Made by a program: the position numbers and the translations under genes
The notes under the pieces: generated by a model
What the model was told of the DNA's origin: nothing
Database searches by the model: none
The model's input: only the letters and a program-made list of their open reading frames with translations
From: Vallicoccus soli
GTDB taxonomy: Bacteria > Actinomycetota > Actinomycetes > Motilibacterales > Motilibacteraceae
DNA length: 64,000 bases
Reading direction: 5' to 3'
NCBI RefSeq assembly: GCF_003594885.1
Contig: NZ_QZEZ01000002.1
Coordinates: forward strand, 434,001-498,000
In this document: in pieces, positions 43,406 to 51,982 of the stretch
How positions within the stretch are numbered: the first letter of the stretch is position 1
How the letters are laid out: each line of letters begins with the position of its first letter

Positions 43406-43501
43406 GCCGTGATCATGCGCGGAGGGCGCACCCCCGCGCCGCACGGGCCGCCGGCCGAGGACGGCACCGGCACCGCCGCGCCATCCGCGCATGACCACGG
43501 C
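43406..43501. repeat. 18-bp inverted repeat in the gap before the acyl-CoA dehydrogenase 3' end
   Basis: GCCGTGATCATGCGCGGA (43406-43423) and its inverted copy TCCGCGCATGACCACGGC (43484-43501) differ at one position. They are separated by 60 bases. The 197-base gap around them (43351-43547) shows no other feature. Confidence 0.8.
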
Positions 43502-43547
43502 AGGACTGAGGACGGACCGGCCGCCGCCGGCGTCTCGGGGCGGGCGC

Positions 43548-44693
43548 CTACCCCCGCGCGAGGTGCCGGGCGATGACCATGCGCTGGATCTGGTTCGTGC
43601 CCTCGAAGATCTGCATGACCTTGGCCTCGCGCATGTACCGCTCGACGGGGAAGTCCCGCGTGTAGCCGGCACCGCCGAGCACCTGCACCGCGTCGGTGGT
43701 CACCCGCATCGCCGCGTCGGTGGCGACGAGCTTGGCGATGCTGGCCTGCCGCGAGTACGGCTTCCCCGCGTCCTTGCGCCGGGCCGCGTCGAGCACCGTG
43801 GCGCGCGCGGACTCGACGGCCGCGGCCATGTCCGCGAGCAGGAAGCCGAGGCCCTGGTGGTCGATGATCGCCTTGCCGAACGCCTGGCGCTCCTTCGCGT
43901 ACGCCACCGCGTCGTCGAGCGCGCCCTGCGCCAGCCCGACGGCGACCGCCGCGATCCCGAGCCGGCCCGAGTCGAGCGCGGAGAGCGCGATGGGCAGCCC
44001 CTGCCCCTCCTCGCCGAGGCGCCGGTCCGCGTCGACGCGGACGCCGTCGAACCACATCGTCGCGGTCGTCGACCCGGTGAGGCCCATCTTCTGCTCCGGC
44101 GGCGCCGCGCTCAGCCCCGCGGCGTCGCCCGGCACGAGGAAGCACGAGACCCCGCGGGACCGGTCGTCGGAGGTCCGCAGGAACGCCGTGTAGGAGTCGG
44201 CGTGCCCGCCGTGGGTGACCCACGCCTTGGCGCCGTCCAGGACGTACGCGTCGCCGTCGCGCCGCGCGGTCGCCCGCATCGCCGCCGGGTCCGAGCCCGC
44301 GTGGCTCTCCGACAGGCAGTACGCCCCCAGCAGGTCGCCCGCGAGCAGGTCCGGCAGCCACCGCTCCTGCTGCTCCGGCGTCCCGGCCGTGGCGAGCGGG
44401 AAGCAGGTCAGCCCGTGGACGCTGACGCCCACCGCCACGCTCGCCCAGACGGCGCCGAGCTCCTCGAGCACCTGCAGGTAGACCTCGTACGGCTGCCCCG
44501 CACCGCCCTGCTCCTCGGGGTACGGCAGCCCGAGCAGGCCGCTCTTGCCCAGCAGGGCGAAGACGTCGCGGGGGAAGCGCTCGTCCCGCTCGTCCTGGGC
44601 GACCCGCGGCGCCAGCTCGTCGCGGGCGATCTCGCGCACGAGGTCGAGGAGCTCGGCGGCCTCCTCGGTGGGGAGCAGGCGCTCGACGGGCAC
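43548..44693 (-). CDS. Acyl-CoA dehydrogenase
   Basis: 381 aa flavoprotein that oxidises acyl-CoA and passes electrons to ETF. Signatures: AYCLSESHAGSDPAAMRATA, KAWVTHGG, the family GRLGIAAVAVGLAQGALDDA, RQAFGKAIIDHQGLGFLLAD, and QVLGGAGYTRDFPVERYMRE with the usual final VMQIFEGTNQIQRMVIARH. The GTG start at 44693 has AGGAGGACCCC upstream, rejecting the longer frame. It is divergent from the SDR gene. Substrate chain length cannot be read from sequence. Confidence 0.94.
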   Translation of the reverse strand: MPVERLLPTEEAAELLDLVREIARDELAPRVAQDERDERFPRDVFALLGKSGLLGLPYPEEQGGAGQPYEVYLQVLEELGAVWASVAVGVSVHGLTCFPLATAGTPEQQERWLPDLLAGDLLGAYCLSESHAGSDPAAMRATARRDGDAYVLDGAKAWVTHGGHADSYTAFLRTSDDRSRGVSCFLVPGDAAGLSAAPPEQKMGLTGSTTATMWFDGVRVDADRRLGEEGQGLPIALSALDSGRLGIAAVAVGLAQGALDDAVAYAKERQAFGKAIIDHQGLGFLLADMAAAVESARATVLDAARRKDAGKPYSRQASIAKLVATDAAMRVTTDAVQVLGGAGYTRDFPVERYMREAKVMQIFEGTNQIQRMVIARHLARG

Positions 44694-44743
44694 GGGGTCC
44701 TCCTGCGGCGTCCGCGGCCGCTCCGGTGCGGCCGCTCCGCGGC

Positions 44744-44749
44744 TACGGT
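44744..44749 (+). promoter_or_regulatory. -10 element TACGGT of a leaderless SDR promoter
   Basis: TACGGT is seven bases before the GTG at 44757 and no Shine-Dalgarno exists between them. Confidence 0.45.
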
Positions 44750-44756
44750 ACGGCCC

Positions 44757-45731
44757 GTGAGCGCCGCCGCCGAGCCAGAGCCCGCCCACGAGCCCACCGA
44801 CCGTCCGGTCGACCAGCCCCGCGACCAGCCCCGCGACCAGCCCCGCGACCAGCCCCGCGACCAGCCCGTCGACCGGACGGGCCACGTCATGGTCCTGTCC
44901 GGCGGGAGCCGCGGCATCGGCCTGGCGATCGCGGTGCGCTGGGCCCGCGGCGGCGGCGACGTCGTCCTGCTCGCCAAGACGGCGGCGCCGCACCCCCGGC
45001 TCGAGGGCACGCTCGCCACGGCGGCCGCCGCGGTGGAGGAGGCCGGCGGGCGGGCCCTGCCGGTCACCGGCGACGTGCGGTCCGACGAGGACGTGGCGCG
45101 CGCGGTGGCCGCGGCCGTGCAGCGGTTCGGCGGCGTCGACGTCGTCGTCAACAACGCCAGCGCGATCGACCTGTCCGGCGTCCGCGACCTGCCCATGAAG
45201 CGCTACGACCTGCTGCAGGACGTCGACGCGCGGGGGACGTACCTGCTGACGGCCACCTGCGTGCCGCACCTCGAGGAGAGCGCGCGGGCCGGGCGCCGCC
45301 CGCACGTGCTCACGCTCTCGCCGCCGATCGACCTGGACCCGCGCTGGTTCGACCCGATGACGGCGTACGCCATGGCGAAGTACGGGATGAGCATGTGCAC
45401 GATCGGCTTCGCCCGCCAGCTCGCCGGCGCGGGGGTCGCCGTGGACTCGCTGTGGCCGCGCACGACGATCGCGACCGCGGCGGTCGCGAACCTGCTCGGC
45501 GGGGAGGCCGCCCTGCGCCGCAGCCGGACCCCGGAGGTGGTCGCCGACGCCGCCTGGGAGCTGCTCACCCGCCCCGGCTGGTCCACGGGCGGCTTCCACG
45601 TCGACGAGGACGTGCTGCGCGCGGCCGGGACGAGCGACCTGTCGCGCTACCTCGCGCCCGGTGCGCGCGAGGAGGACCTGGCGACGGACTTCTTCCTGCC
45701 CGGCGGGGAGGTGCCGCCCCGCACCCCTTGA
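44757..45731 (+). CDS. Short-chain dehydrogenase (HSDL2-like) with DQPR-repeat N-terminus
   Basis: 324 aa. The Rossmann fold is intact: VMVLSGGSRGIGLAIAVRWA, VVVNNASAIDLSGVRDLPMK and the catalytic YAMAKYG. RPHVLTLSPPIDLDPRWFDP and VDSLWPRTTIATAAVANLLG are typical of hydroxysteroid dehydrogenase-like 2 (HSDL2)/SDR proteins associated with fatty-acid metabolism. Before it is a non-conserved 40-residue leader made of DQPR repeats, coded by a 12-bp tandem repeat. It is divergent from an acyl-CoA dehydrogenase, which supports a lipid role. Confidence 0.86.
   Translation: MSAAAEPEPAHEPTDRPVDQPRDQPRDQPRDQPRDQPVDRTGHVMVLSGGSRGIGLAIAVRWARGGGDVVLLAKTAAPHPRLEGTLATAAAAVEEAGGRALPVTGDVRSDEDVARAVAAAVQRFGGVDVVVNNASAIDLSGVRDLPMKRYDLLQDVDARGTYLLTATCVPHLEESARAGRRPHVLTLSPPIDLDPRWFDPMTAYAMAKYGMSMCTIGFARQLAGAGVAVDSLWPRTTIATAAVANLLGGEAALRRSRTPEVVADAAWELLTRPGWSTGGFHVDEDVLRAAGTSDLSRYLAPGAREEDLATDFFLPGGEVPPRTP
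44811..44870 (+). repeat. 12-bp tandem repeat encoding DQPR units
   Basis: GACCAGCCCCGC occurs four times exactly and a fifth time as GACCAGCCCGTC, all in frame, in the N-terminal leader of the SDR gene. Confidence 0.93.
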
Positions 45732-45734
45732 CGG

Positions 45735-45787
45735 CGGACCTCCCGCGGCAGTTGCCTGTGCTTCCCAACACAGCACGTGGAGGTCCG
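45735..45787 (+). promoter_or_regulatory. Structured leader that would mask the carboxypeptidase ribosome binding site
   Basis: CGGACCTCC (45735-45743) is an exact inverted copy of GGAGGTCCG (45779-45787), which contains the Shine-Dalgarno and abuts the ATG. A second small hairpin, CTGTG/CACAG (45756-45773), lies between. The RNA could thus hide the ribosome binding site. Confidence 0.55.
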
Positions 45788-47947
45788 ATGACGCACCGCC
45801 GCAGATGGGCAGCAGCCGGGACAGGGACCCTGCTCGCCGCCGCCCTCGCCGTCACCACCCCGGGCGCGACCGCCGCGGGCCCGGCGAGCAGCGGCGTCGC
45901 CGCGGTCGTCGCGTCCGGCGAGCGGCTCGCCCCCGGCGAGACCGCGCTCGTCCGCCTGGCGGTGCCGGACCGCGCCGCGGCCGACCGCCTGGTCGCCTCC
46001 GGGGCCGACGTGGCGGCAGGCCCCAGCCGGCGCGGCGGCGTCGTGACCGTCGACGTGGTCCTCACCGGGCGCGAGCTGGCCGCGCAGCAGCGCGCCGGTG
46101 CCCGCCTGGTGCAGGTGGTGCAGCGCGAGGGGCAGGGCACCGCCCGGTACGCCGCCTCCGCCCGCGCCGCCGCCGCGGCAGCGCGGGGGCCGCAGCGGAC
46201 CGCCGCGGCCCGCGCGGGCGCCGCCGACGTCGCGAACCCCGACGTCCTGGCCTTCGGCCAGGCGTACTGGTGGACGTCGAAGGGCCAGACCTTCGCGCAG
46301 GTGCAGGTGGGCACCTCCGCGACCGACGACCCGGACCTGGAGGTCGAGGTCACCTGGAGGACGGCGGACGGGCGGAGCGGCACGTTCCCGCTCGTGCGCT
46401 TCGTCGACGCGGGCGAGTACCAGTTCCACTACGCGCTGCCCGTGCCGGTGCCGGGGCAGCCCGTCGCGCTCACCGCCGCGTCGAGCCTCGGCGGCACGAA
46501 GACCGCGCGCCCGAGCGCCTGGCCCGGCACGACGCCGCCGGACCTGCCCGAGGGCTACCAGAGCGACTTCATCGACGCGTACATGGCGCCCACCGAGGTC
46601 AAGGCCCGCATCGCCCGGCTTGGGCGCCAGTACCGCGACCTCGTGACCGTCGTCGACCTGCCGCACCGGACGCAGGGCTACCGGCGGACGGCGACGGCGT
46701 ACCTGGGCGACCCGGCGACCGCGGCCGTGGTCGTGGAGTCGGTCAAGTTCGGCGACCAGGGCATGAACGGCGTCGTCGTCCAGGCCGTGGACCCGGGCCG
46801 GCGGAACCGTCCGCTCACCGCCCGCTACCGCGACCGGGTCCTCACCGTGCAGCTGGCCACCGGCGCGGACGGAGCCGTCTACAGCACGGCGGACGACGTG
46901 GCCGAGCTCGTGAGCAAGCGCTTCCCGAACGTGTTCCGGGCCTTCGCCCGGGCCGGGCAGGGCGCCGGCGTCGTGCAGCCCTCGGCGGCCGCACGGCTCG
47001 ACGACGGGCTCGACGCGCCCGCCGGCGTGAGCCGCCGCCCGTGGACCGTGCAGGCGCTGCGCATCGGCTACCACCGCGACGGGTCGCGGCCGGGCGTGCT
47101 CGCGTACTCGCAGGAGCACGCGCGCGAGTGGGCCACCCCGCTCGTCACGCTCGAGTTCGCCGAGCGGCTGCTGGCCAACGCCCGTACGGACGAGGGGACG
47201 CGCGAGCTCCTCGAGGAGACCGAGGTCTTCGTCATCCCGACCGTCAACCCGGACGGCGCCAACTACTCGTTCTACGACGAGAACTTCCAGCGCAAGAACC
47301 TCGACGACTGGTGCGAGGGCGCCCAGCGCGACCCCGCGAACGCCTCCCGGATCGGCGTCGACATCAACCGGAACTACGCGACGGGGTCGGTGTACGACGG
47401 CTACGCGGGCGGCAGCCTGGACTGCCTGTCCGGGACCGCCGCGGGCCCGGCGGAGCTGTCGGAGCCGGAGAGCCGCAACGTCATCGACCTGGCCCGGGCC
47501 AACCCGAGCATCCGCTACGCGCTCAACGTCCACAGCTACGGCGGCTACTTCATGTGGTCCCCGGGGGCGTACAAGGCCGAGGGTCGCGTGACGCTCCCCC
47601 GCCCGTCGATCGAGACCGCCGCGTCGTTCCTCTCCGACGCCAAGCGCATCGTCGGCGCGATCGCCCGCCACCGCGGCACCGTGACCTGGCCGTCGAACAC
47701 CGGCCCGGTCGTCGACGTCCTCTACTCCGCGGCCGGCAACTCCGCGGACCAGCTCTACTACGACCTGGACATCACCGCCTGGGACTTCGAGGTCGGCAAC
47801 GACCTCTGGGACCCGGAGGAGCAGGAGTGGCAGGCCGTCGGCTTCCAGCCGCCGTACGAGGAGGCGCACGAGGAGGCCATGGAGTACGCCGAGGGCCTCG
47901 TCGAGCTCGTGCGCATCGCCCGCGACGACGCGCAGGACGGCCGCTGA
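45788..47947 (+). CDS. Secreted M14 zinc carboxypeptidase
   Basis: 719 aa. A signal peptide (RRRWAAAGTGTLLAAALAVT) precedes an N-terminal region of unknown fold and then an M14 catalytic domain. It has the zinc motif YSQEHAREWATPLVTLEFAE (HxxE), NPDGANYSFYDENFQRKN, the substrate-binding GVDINRNYATGSVYDGYAGG, the third zinc ligand NVHSYGGYFMWSPG, and the catalytic Glu in DITAWDFEVGNDLWDPEEQE. It resembles secreted actinobacterial peptidases of the zinc carboxypeptidase group. ATG 45788 has GGAGG five bases upstream, inside a possible hairpin. Confidence 0.93.
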   Translation: MTHRRRWAAAGTGTLLAAALAVTTPGATAAGPASSGVAAVVASGERLAPGETALVRLAVPDRAAADRLVASGADVAAGPSRRGGVVTVDVVLTGRELAAQQRAGARLVQVVQREGQGTARYAASARAAAAAARGPQRTAAARAGAADVANPDVLAFGQAYWWTSKGQTFAQVQVGTSATDDPDLEVEVTWRTADGRSGTFPLVRFVDAGEYQFHYALPVPVPGQPVALTAASSLGGTKTARPSAWPGTTPPDLPEGYQSDFIDAYMAPTEVKARIARLGRQYRDLVTVVDLPHRTQGYRRTATAYLGDPATAAVVVESVKFGDQGMNGVVVQAVDPGRRNRPLTARYRDRVLTVQLATGADGAVYSTADDVAELVSKRFPNVFRAFARAGQGAGVVQPSAAARLDDGLDAPAGVSRRPWTVQALRIGYHRDGSRPGVLAYSQEHAREWATPLVTLEFAERLLANARTDEGTRELLEETEVFVIPTVNPDGANYSFYDENFQRKNLDDWCEGAQRDPANASRIGVDINRNYATGSVYDGYAGGSLDCLSGTAAGPAELSEPESRNVIDLARANPSIRYALNVHSYGGYFMWSPGAYKAEGRVTLPRPSIETAASFLSDAKRIVGAIARHRGTVTWPSNTGPVVDVLYSAAGNSADQLYYDLDITAWDFEVGNDLWDPEEQEWQAVGFQPPYEEAHEEAMEYAEGLVELVRIARDDAQDGR

Positions 47948-47970
47948 CGCAGGGGTCCGCTGCACCCGCG

Positions 47971-48004
47971 CCGGCCGCGCCGCCCTCCCGGGCGGCGCGG
48001 CCGG
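47971..48004. terminator. Bidirectional terminator between carboxypeptidase and oxidoreductase
   Basis: A perfect 15-bp GC-only stem (47971-47985 with 47990-48004) closes a 4-base TCCC loop, in the gap between two convergent genes. No U-run, as usual for actinobacteria. Confidence 0.8.
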
Positions 48005-48018
48005 TGCCGTACGGGCCG

Positions 48019-48891
<873 letters not shown>

Positions 48892-49191
48892 GGGTCCTCC
48901 GGGTGGGCGGGGCGGTTTGCGCAGGGGGAACCCCGCGGCGGCACGGGCTGTTCCGGGGCCGGCGAGCCGTCCACGCCCGCGCCCGGGGTGCCGACGCTCA
49001 CACCCGGGAACCCCGCCGGGCGGCGGGCCGGCGGGTAGCCTGGACGGGTTCCCGGGCGGCACCACGTCGCCCCTCCCGCGGGCGGACCGCCCGCCAGGTC
49101 GCAGGCGCGACGCGCATCCCGACACCAGGGCCGTACCCCGGCCCGCACCGGGCTGCCCTGCCGACGCGGCCTCAGCACGCATCGGAGCTCC
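48892..49191 (+). promoter_or_regulatory. Divergent promoter region and long 5' leader of the DEAD-box helicase
   Basis: A -10-like TAGCCT at 49036-49041 is about 150 bases before the helicase ATG at 49192, giving a long untranslated leader, as is common for RNA helicase mRNAs. The rest is GC-rich and shows no ORF with coding support, repeat family or recognisable riboswitch. Confidence 0.45.
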
Positions 49192-50694
49192 ATGCCCCAC
49201 GGCACCACCAGCACGTCCGGCACGACCCGCCCCACCCCCCGCAGCACCGCCCGGCCGCAGCACCGCCCGGCCGCAGCGCGGACCACGTACGGCCGGCGCC
49301 CCGCGCCCCGCCCGACCGGTCCGGACCCGCTCGAGCAGCTGTTCACCGCGTCGGCCGAGGCCTTCGACGCGACCGCGGAGCTGCCCTCGTTCCACGACCT
49401 CGGCCTGCCGCAGCCGCTCGTCACCGCGCTGGAGCGGCGCGGCATGCACGCGCCGTTCGCCATCCAGGCCCGCGTCATGCCCGACGCGCTCGCCGGGCGG
49501 GACGTCCTCGGCCGCGCCCAGACCGGCTCCGGCAAGACGCTCGGCTTCGGCCTGCCGATGCTGACCCGCCTGGCCGGCGGCACCCGCGAGAGCCGCCGCC
49601 CGCGGGGCCTCGTCCTCGTCCCGACCCGCGAGCTGGCCAACCAGGTCCGCGACGCGCTCGGCCCGCTGGGGCACGCGCTCGACCTGCGCCTCGGCGTCGT
49701 CGTCGGCGGCGCCCCGTACAGCCGGCAGATCGAGCAGCTGCGCCGCGGCGTCGACGTGCTCGTCGCCACCCCGGGCCGGCTCATCGACCTGCTCGACCGC
49801 GGCGAGGTGCGCCTCGACGCCGTCGAGGTCACCGTGCTCGACGAGGCCGACTACATGGCGGACCTGGGCTTCCTGCCCGCGGTCACGCAGATCCTCGACC
49901 TCACCCCCGCGGGCACGCAGCGCCTGCTCTTCTCGGCCACGCTGGACAGCGGCGTGCGCCGGCTCGTCACCGCGTACCTGCGCGACCCGGCGGCTCACGC
50001 GGTCGCCGACGCCACGTCGCACGTCGAGAACATGGAGCACCGGGCGTACGTCGTGCGCCCGCACGAGAAGCTCGCCGTCCTCGCCGAGATCGCCCAGCGC
50101 CCGGCGCGCACGCTGTTCTTCGCGCGGACCAAGCAGGGCGCCCAGCGCCTCGCCGACCAGCTCGTCGAGGCGGGCGTGCCGGCGACGGCGATCCACGGCG
50201 ACCTGCCGCAGGGCGCGCGCCAGCGCGCGCTCGGCGCCTTCGCCGCGGGCCGCAGCCGCGTGCTCGTCGCCACGGACGTCGCCGCGCGCGGCATCCACGT
50301 CGACGAGCTCGACCTCGTCGTGCACGTGGACCCGCCGGCGGACCACAAGGACTACCTGCACCGCTCCGGCCGCACGGCGCGCGCGGGCACCGCGGGCGTC
50401 GTCCTGTCGATCCTGCTGCCGGGGCAGCGCCGCACCGCCGCCCAGCTGTTCGACCGGGCCGGCGTCGAGGCCGACATGCGGTACGTCGCCCCCGGCGACG
50501 AGCTCGTCCGCGAGCTCGCCGAGTCCGGCGAGCCGGTCGTCGTCAAGGAGGAGCCGCGCCGGTCCTCCGGCCCGCGCCGCTCCGGCCCCCGCCGCCCGGG
50601 CGGGCGCTACCGGGGCGAGCGCAGCGACCGCGGCGAGCGGGGCGAGCGCAGCGAGCACCGGGGTCCGCGCCGACCGCGGGCCGACGCCGCCTGA
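49192..50694 (+). CDS. DEAD-box RNA helicase
   Basis: 500 aa. Helicase motifs in order: Q motif (FHDLGLPQPLVTALERRGMH), Walker A AQTGSGKT, PTRELA, TPGR, DEADYMAD, SAT, and in domain 2 GDLPQGARQRALGAFAAG, ATDVAARGIHVDELDLVVH and HRSGRTARAG. The C-terminal 50 residues are Arg/Gly/Ser-rich (RRSSGPRRSGPRRPGGRYR), a likely RNA-binding tail. It probably helps ribosome assembly or mRNA turnover, especially in the cold. ATG 49192 follows a long leader. Confidence 0.93.
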   Translation: MPHGTTSTSGTTRPTPRSTARPQHRPAAARTTYGRRPAPRPTGPDPLEQLFTASAEAFDATAELPSFHDLGLPQPLVTALERRGMHAPFAIQARVMPDALAGRDVLGRAQTGSGKTLGFGLPMLTRLAGGTRESRRPRGLVLVPTRELANQVRDALGPLGHALDLRLGVVVGGAPYSRQIEQLRRGVDVLVATPGRLIDLLDRGEVRLDAVEVTVLDEADYMADLGFLPAVTQILDLTPAGTQRLLFSATLDSGVRRLVTAYLRDPAAHAVADATSHVENMEHRAYVVRPHEKLAVLAEIAQRPARTLFFARTKQGAQRLADQLVEAGVPATAIHGDLPQGARQRALGAFAAGRSRVLVATDVAARGIHVDELDLVVHVDPPADHKDYLHRSGRTARAGTAGVVLSILLPGQRRTAAQLFDRAGVEADMRYVAPGDELVRELAESGEPVVVKEEPRRSSGPRRSGPRRPGGRYRGERSDRGERGERSEHRGPRRPRADAA

Positions 50695-50706
50695 TCGCCC
50701 ACCACG

Positions 50707-50767
50707 GGTAGCGCAGAAGGCGCCCCTGTCGCGCTAGGTCCGCGACAAGGGCGCCTTCTGCGCTACC
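50707..50767. repeat. Palindromic element, copy 3 (GCAGAAGGCGCC family)
   Basis: Two 27-base arms (50707-50733 and 50741-50767) are inverted copies with one mismatch around the 7-base loop CTAGGTC. The arm core GCAGAAGGCGCCC is identical to copies 1 and 2; this copy starts GGTAGCG in place of GGAACCG. It lies at the junction of the helicase gene and a methyltransferase pseudogene. Confidence 0.9.
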
Positions 50768-50770
50768 GGG

Positions 50771-51450
50771 CCGGGGGGGCGTCGCCCAGCCCATCGACGA
50801 CACGGCCGTGCTGCGCGTGCGGCCGAAGTCCAGCCGGCGGGCGAGCTCGCCGTACGTGGTCCGGCCGCGGCGGGCGCGCACGACGTCCGCGACCAAGCGG
50901 AGCGCGCCGCAGCACGGGCCCGGCCCGACCACCTCGCGCACCTCGACGCCGTGCTCCCGGAGCAGGCGCCGCGCGACTCGTCCGGCGTGATGGACATCGA
51001 CCAGCCGTGCAGGGCGTCCTCGGACACCCGCGTCTAGGACCACTCCTGCACGACCTCGACCCCCCGGCAGCCGGCTGGTGCGGGTGCGGTCGACCGTGTC
51101 GAAGAGGTACGTGCCCCCGCGCGCCGGGACGCGCGCCGTCTCCGCCACCACCCGGGGCAGGTCGTCGACGTGCTCCAGGACGTCGCAGCAGTACACGACG
51201 TCGAAGCCGCGTTCCTCCACCGGCAGCGACTCCCCCGCGCCCACCCGGTCGTCGATCGCGAGCCCCGACGCCTCCGCGTGCCGGCGCGCCGTCGCGACCG
51301 ACACCGCCGACGGGTCGACGCCGGTCACCCGGAGGCCGAGGCGGGCGAACTCCTCGGCGAGGAAGCCGCAGCCGATGTCGAGCGCGCGCAGCCCGTGCAC
51401 CCCCGCGCCGTAGCGCTGCTCCAGCACGGTGCTCCTGCTGCCGCCCGGCC
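50771..51450 (-). pseudogene. Remnant of a UbiG-like class I methyltransferase
   Basis: In the minus frame the fragments ALDIGCG, LAEEFARLGLRVTGVDPSAV, FDVVYCCDVLEHVDDLPRVV and, after a break, RRLLREHGVEVREVVGPGP and TTYGELARRLDFGRTRSTAV are clearly from a UbiG-type SAM-dependent methyltransferase. Damage is visible: the glycine motif is shortened, and between the YLFDTV fragment (around 51080) and the RRLLREHG fragment (around 50965) the best-matching residues lie in another frame, with an in-frame TAG at 51034-51036 that sits at the position of a Trp in this family. At least two frameshifts are needed to link the pieces. The N-terminus is not recognisable before 51450 and the 3' end is cut by palindromic copy 3. 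It is therefore an inactive gene. Confidence 0.8.
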
Positions 51451-51502
51451 GCCAGGGGCAGCAGTCGGGCACGGGACGGGCTCGGAGGAGGACACTGCGC
51501 CC

Positions 51503-51862
51503 ATGATCGGACGGCTCGAGAAGACGGTGCTCGACTGCCCCGACCCGCGGGCGCTGGCGGCGTTCTACGCCGAGGTGCTCGGGATGCGGGTCACCGAGGA
51601 CTCCCCGGACTGGGTGGTGCTCGGGCGCCGCCCCGGCGACCGCGACCTGGCGTTCCAGCGGGCGGAGCCGTACGACCCGCCGGACTGGCCCCACCCCGGG
51701 CACCCGCAGCAGGAGCACCTCGACGTCCGGGTCGACGACGTGGACGCGGCGGAGCGCTCGGTGCTCGCGCTCGGTGCGCGGCGACTGCCCGCCGAGCGCG
51801 AGGAGGGCTTCCGGGTGTTCGCCGACCCGGCGGGGCACCCGTTCTGCCTCCTCTTCGGCTGA
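51503..51862 (+). CDS. VOC-family (glyoxalase-like) protein
   Basis: 119 aa. A single vicinal-oxygen-chelate fold: LEKTVLDCPDPRALAAFYAE, WVVLGRRPGDRDLAFQRAEP, HLDVRVDDVDAAERSVLALG and FRVFADPAGHPFCLLFG. Conserved metal residues are partly visible (HLDV, HPF), but the reaction cannot be told. ATG 51503 has GGAGGAGGAC upstream, and GACACT six bases before the ATG could give a leaderless message instead. It faces away from the methyltransferase pseudogene. Confidence 0.86.
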   Translation: MIGRLEKTVLDCPDPRALAAFYAEVLGMRVTEDSPDWVVLGRRPGDRDLAFQRAEPYDPPDWPHPGHPQQEHLDVRVDDVDAAERSVLALGARRLPAEREEGFRVFADPAGHPFCLLFG

Positions 51863-51982
51863 GCGGCCCGGGACAGGACGCGACGGCTTCACCCGTACGG
51901 CCCACGCGACCACGGCGACCGGCCTACGGTCTGCGGCAAGGCGGCGTCGTCCGCGCCGCCTCGCCGCAGCGAGGAGGCTGCC

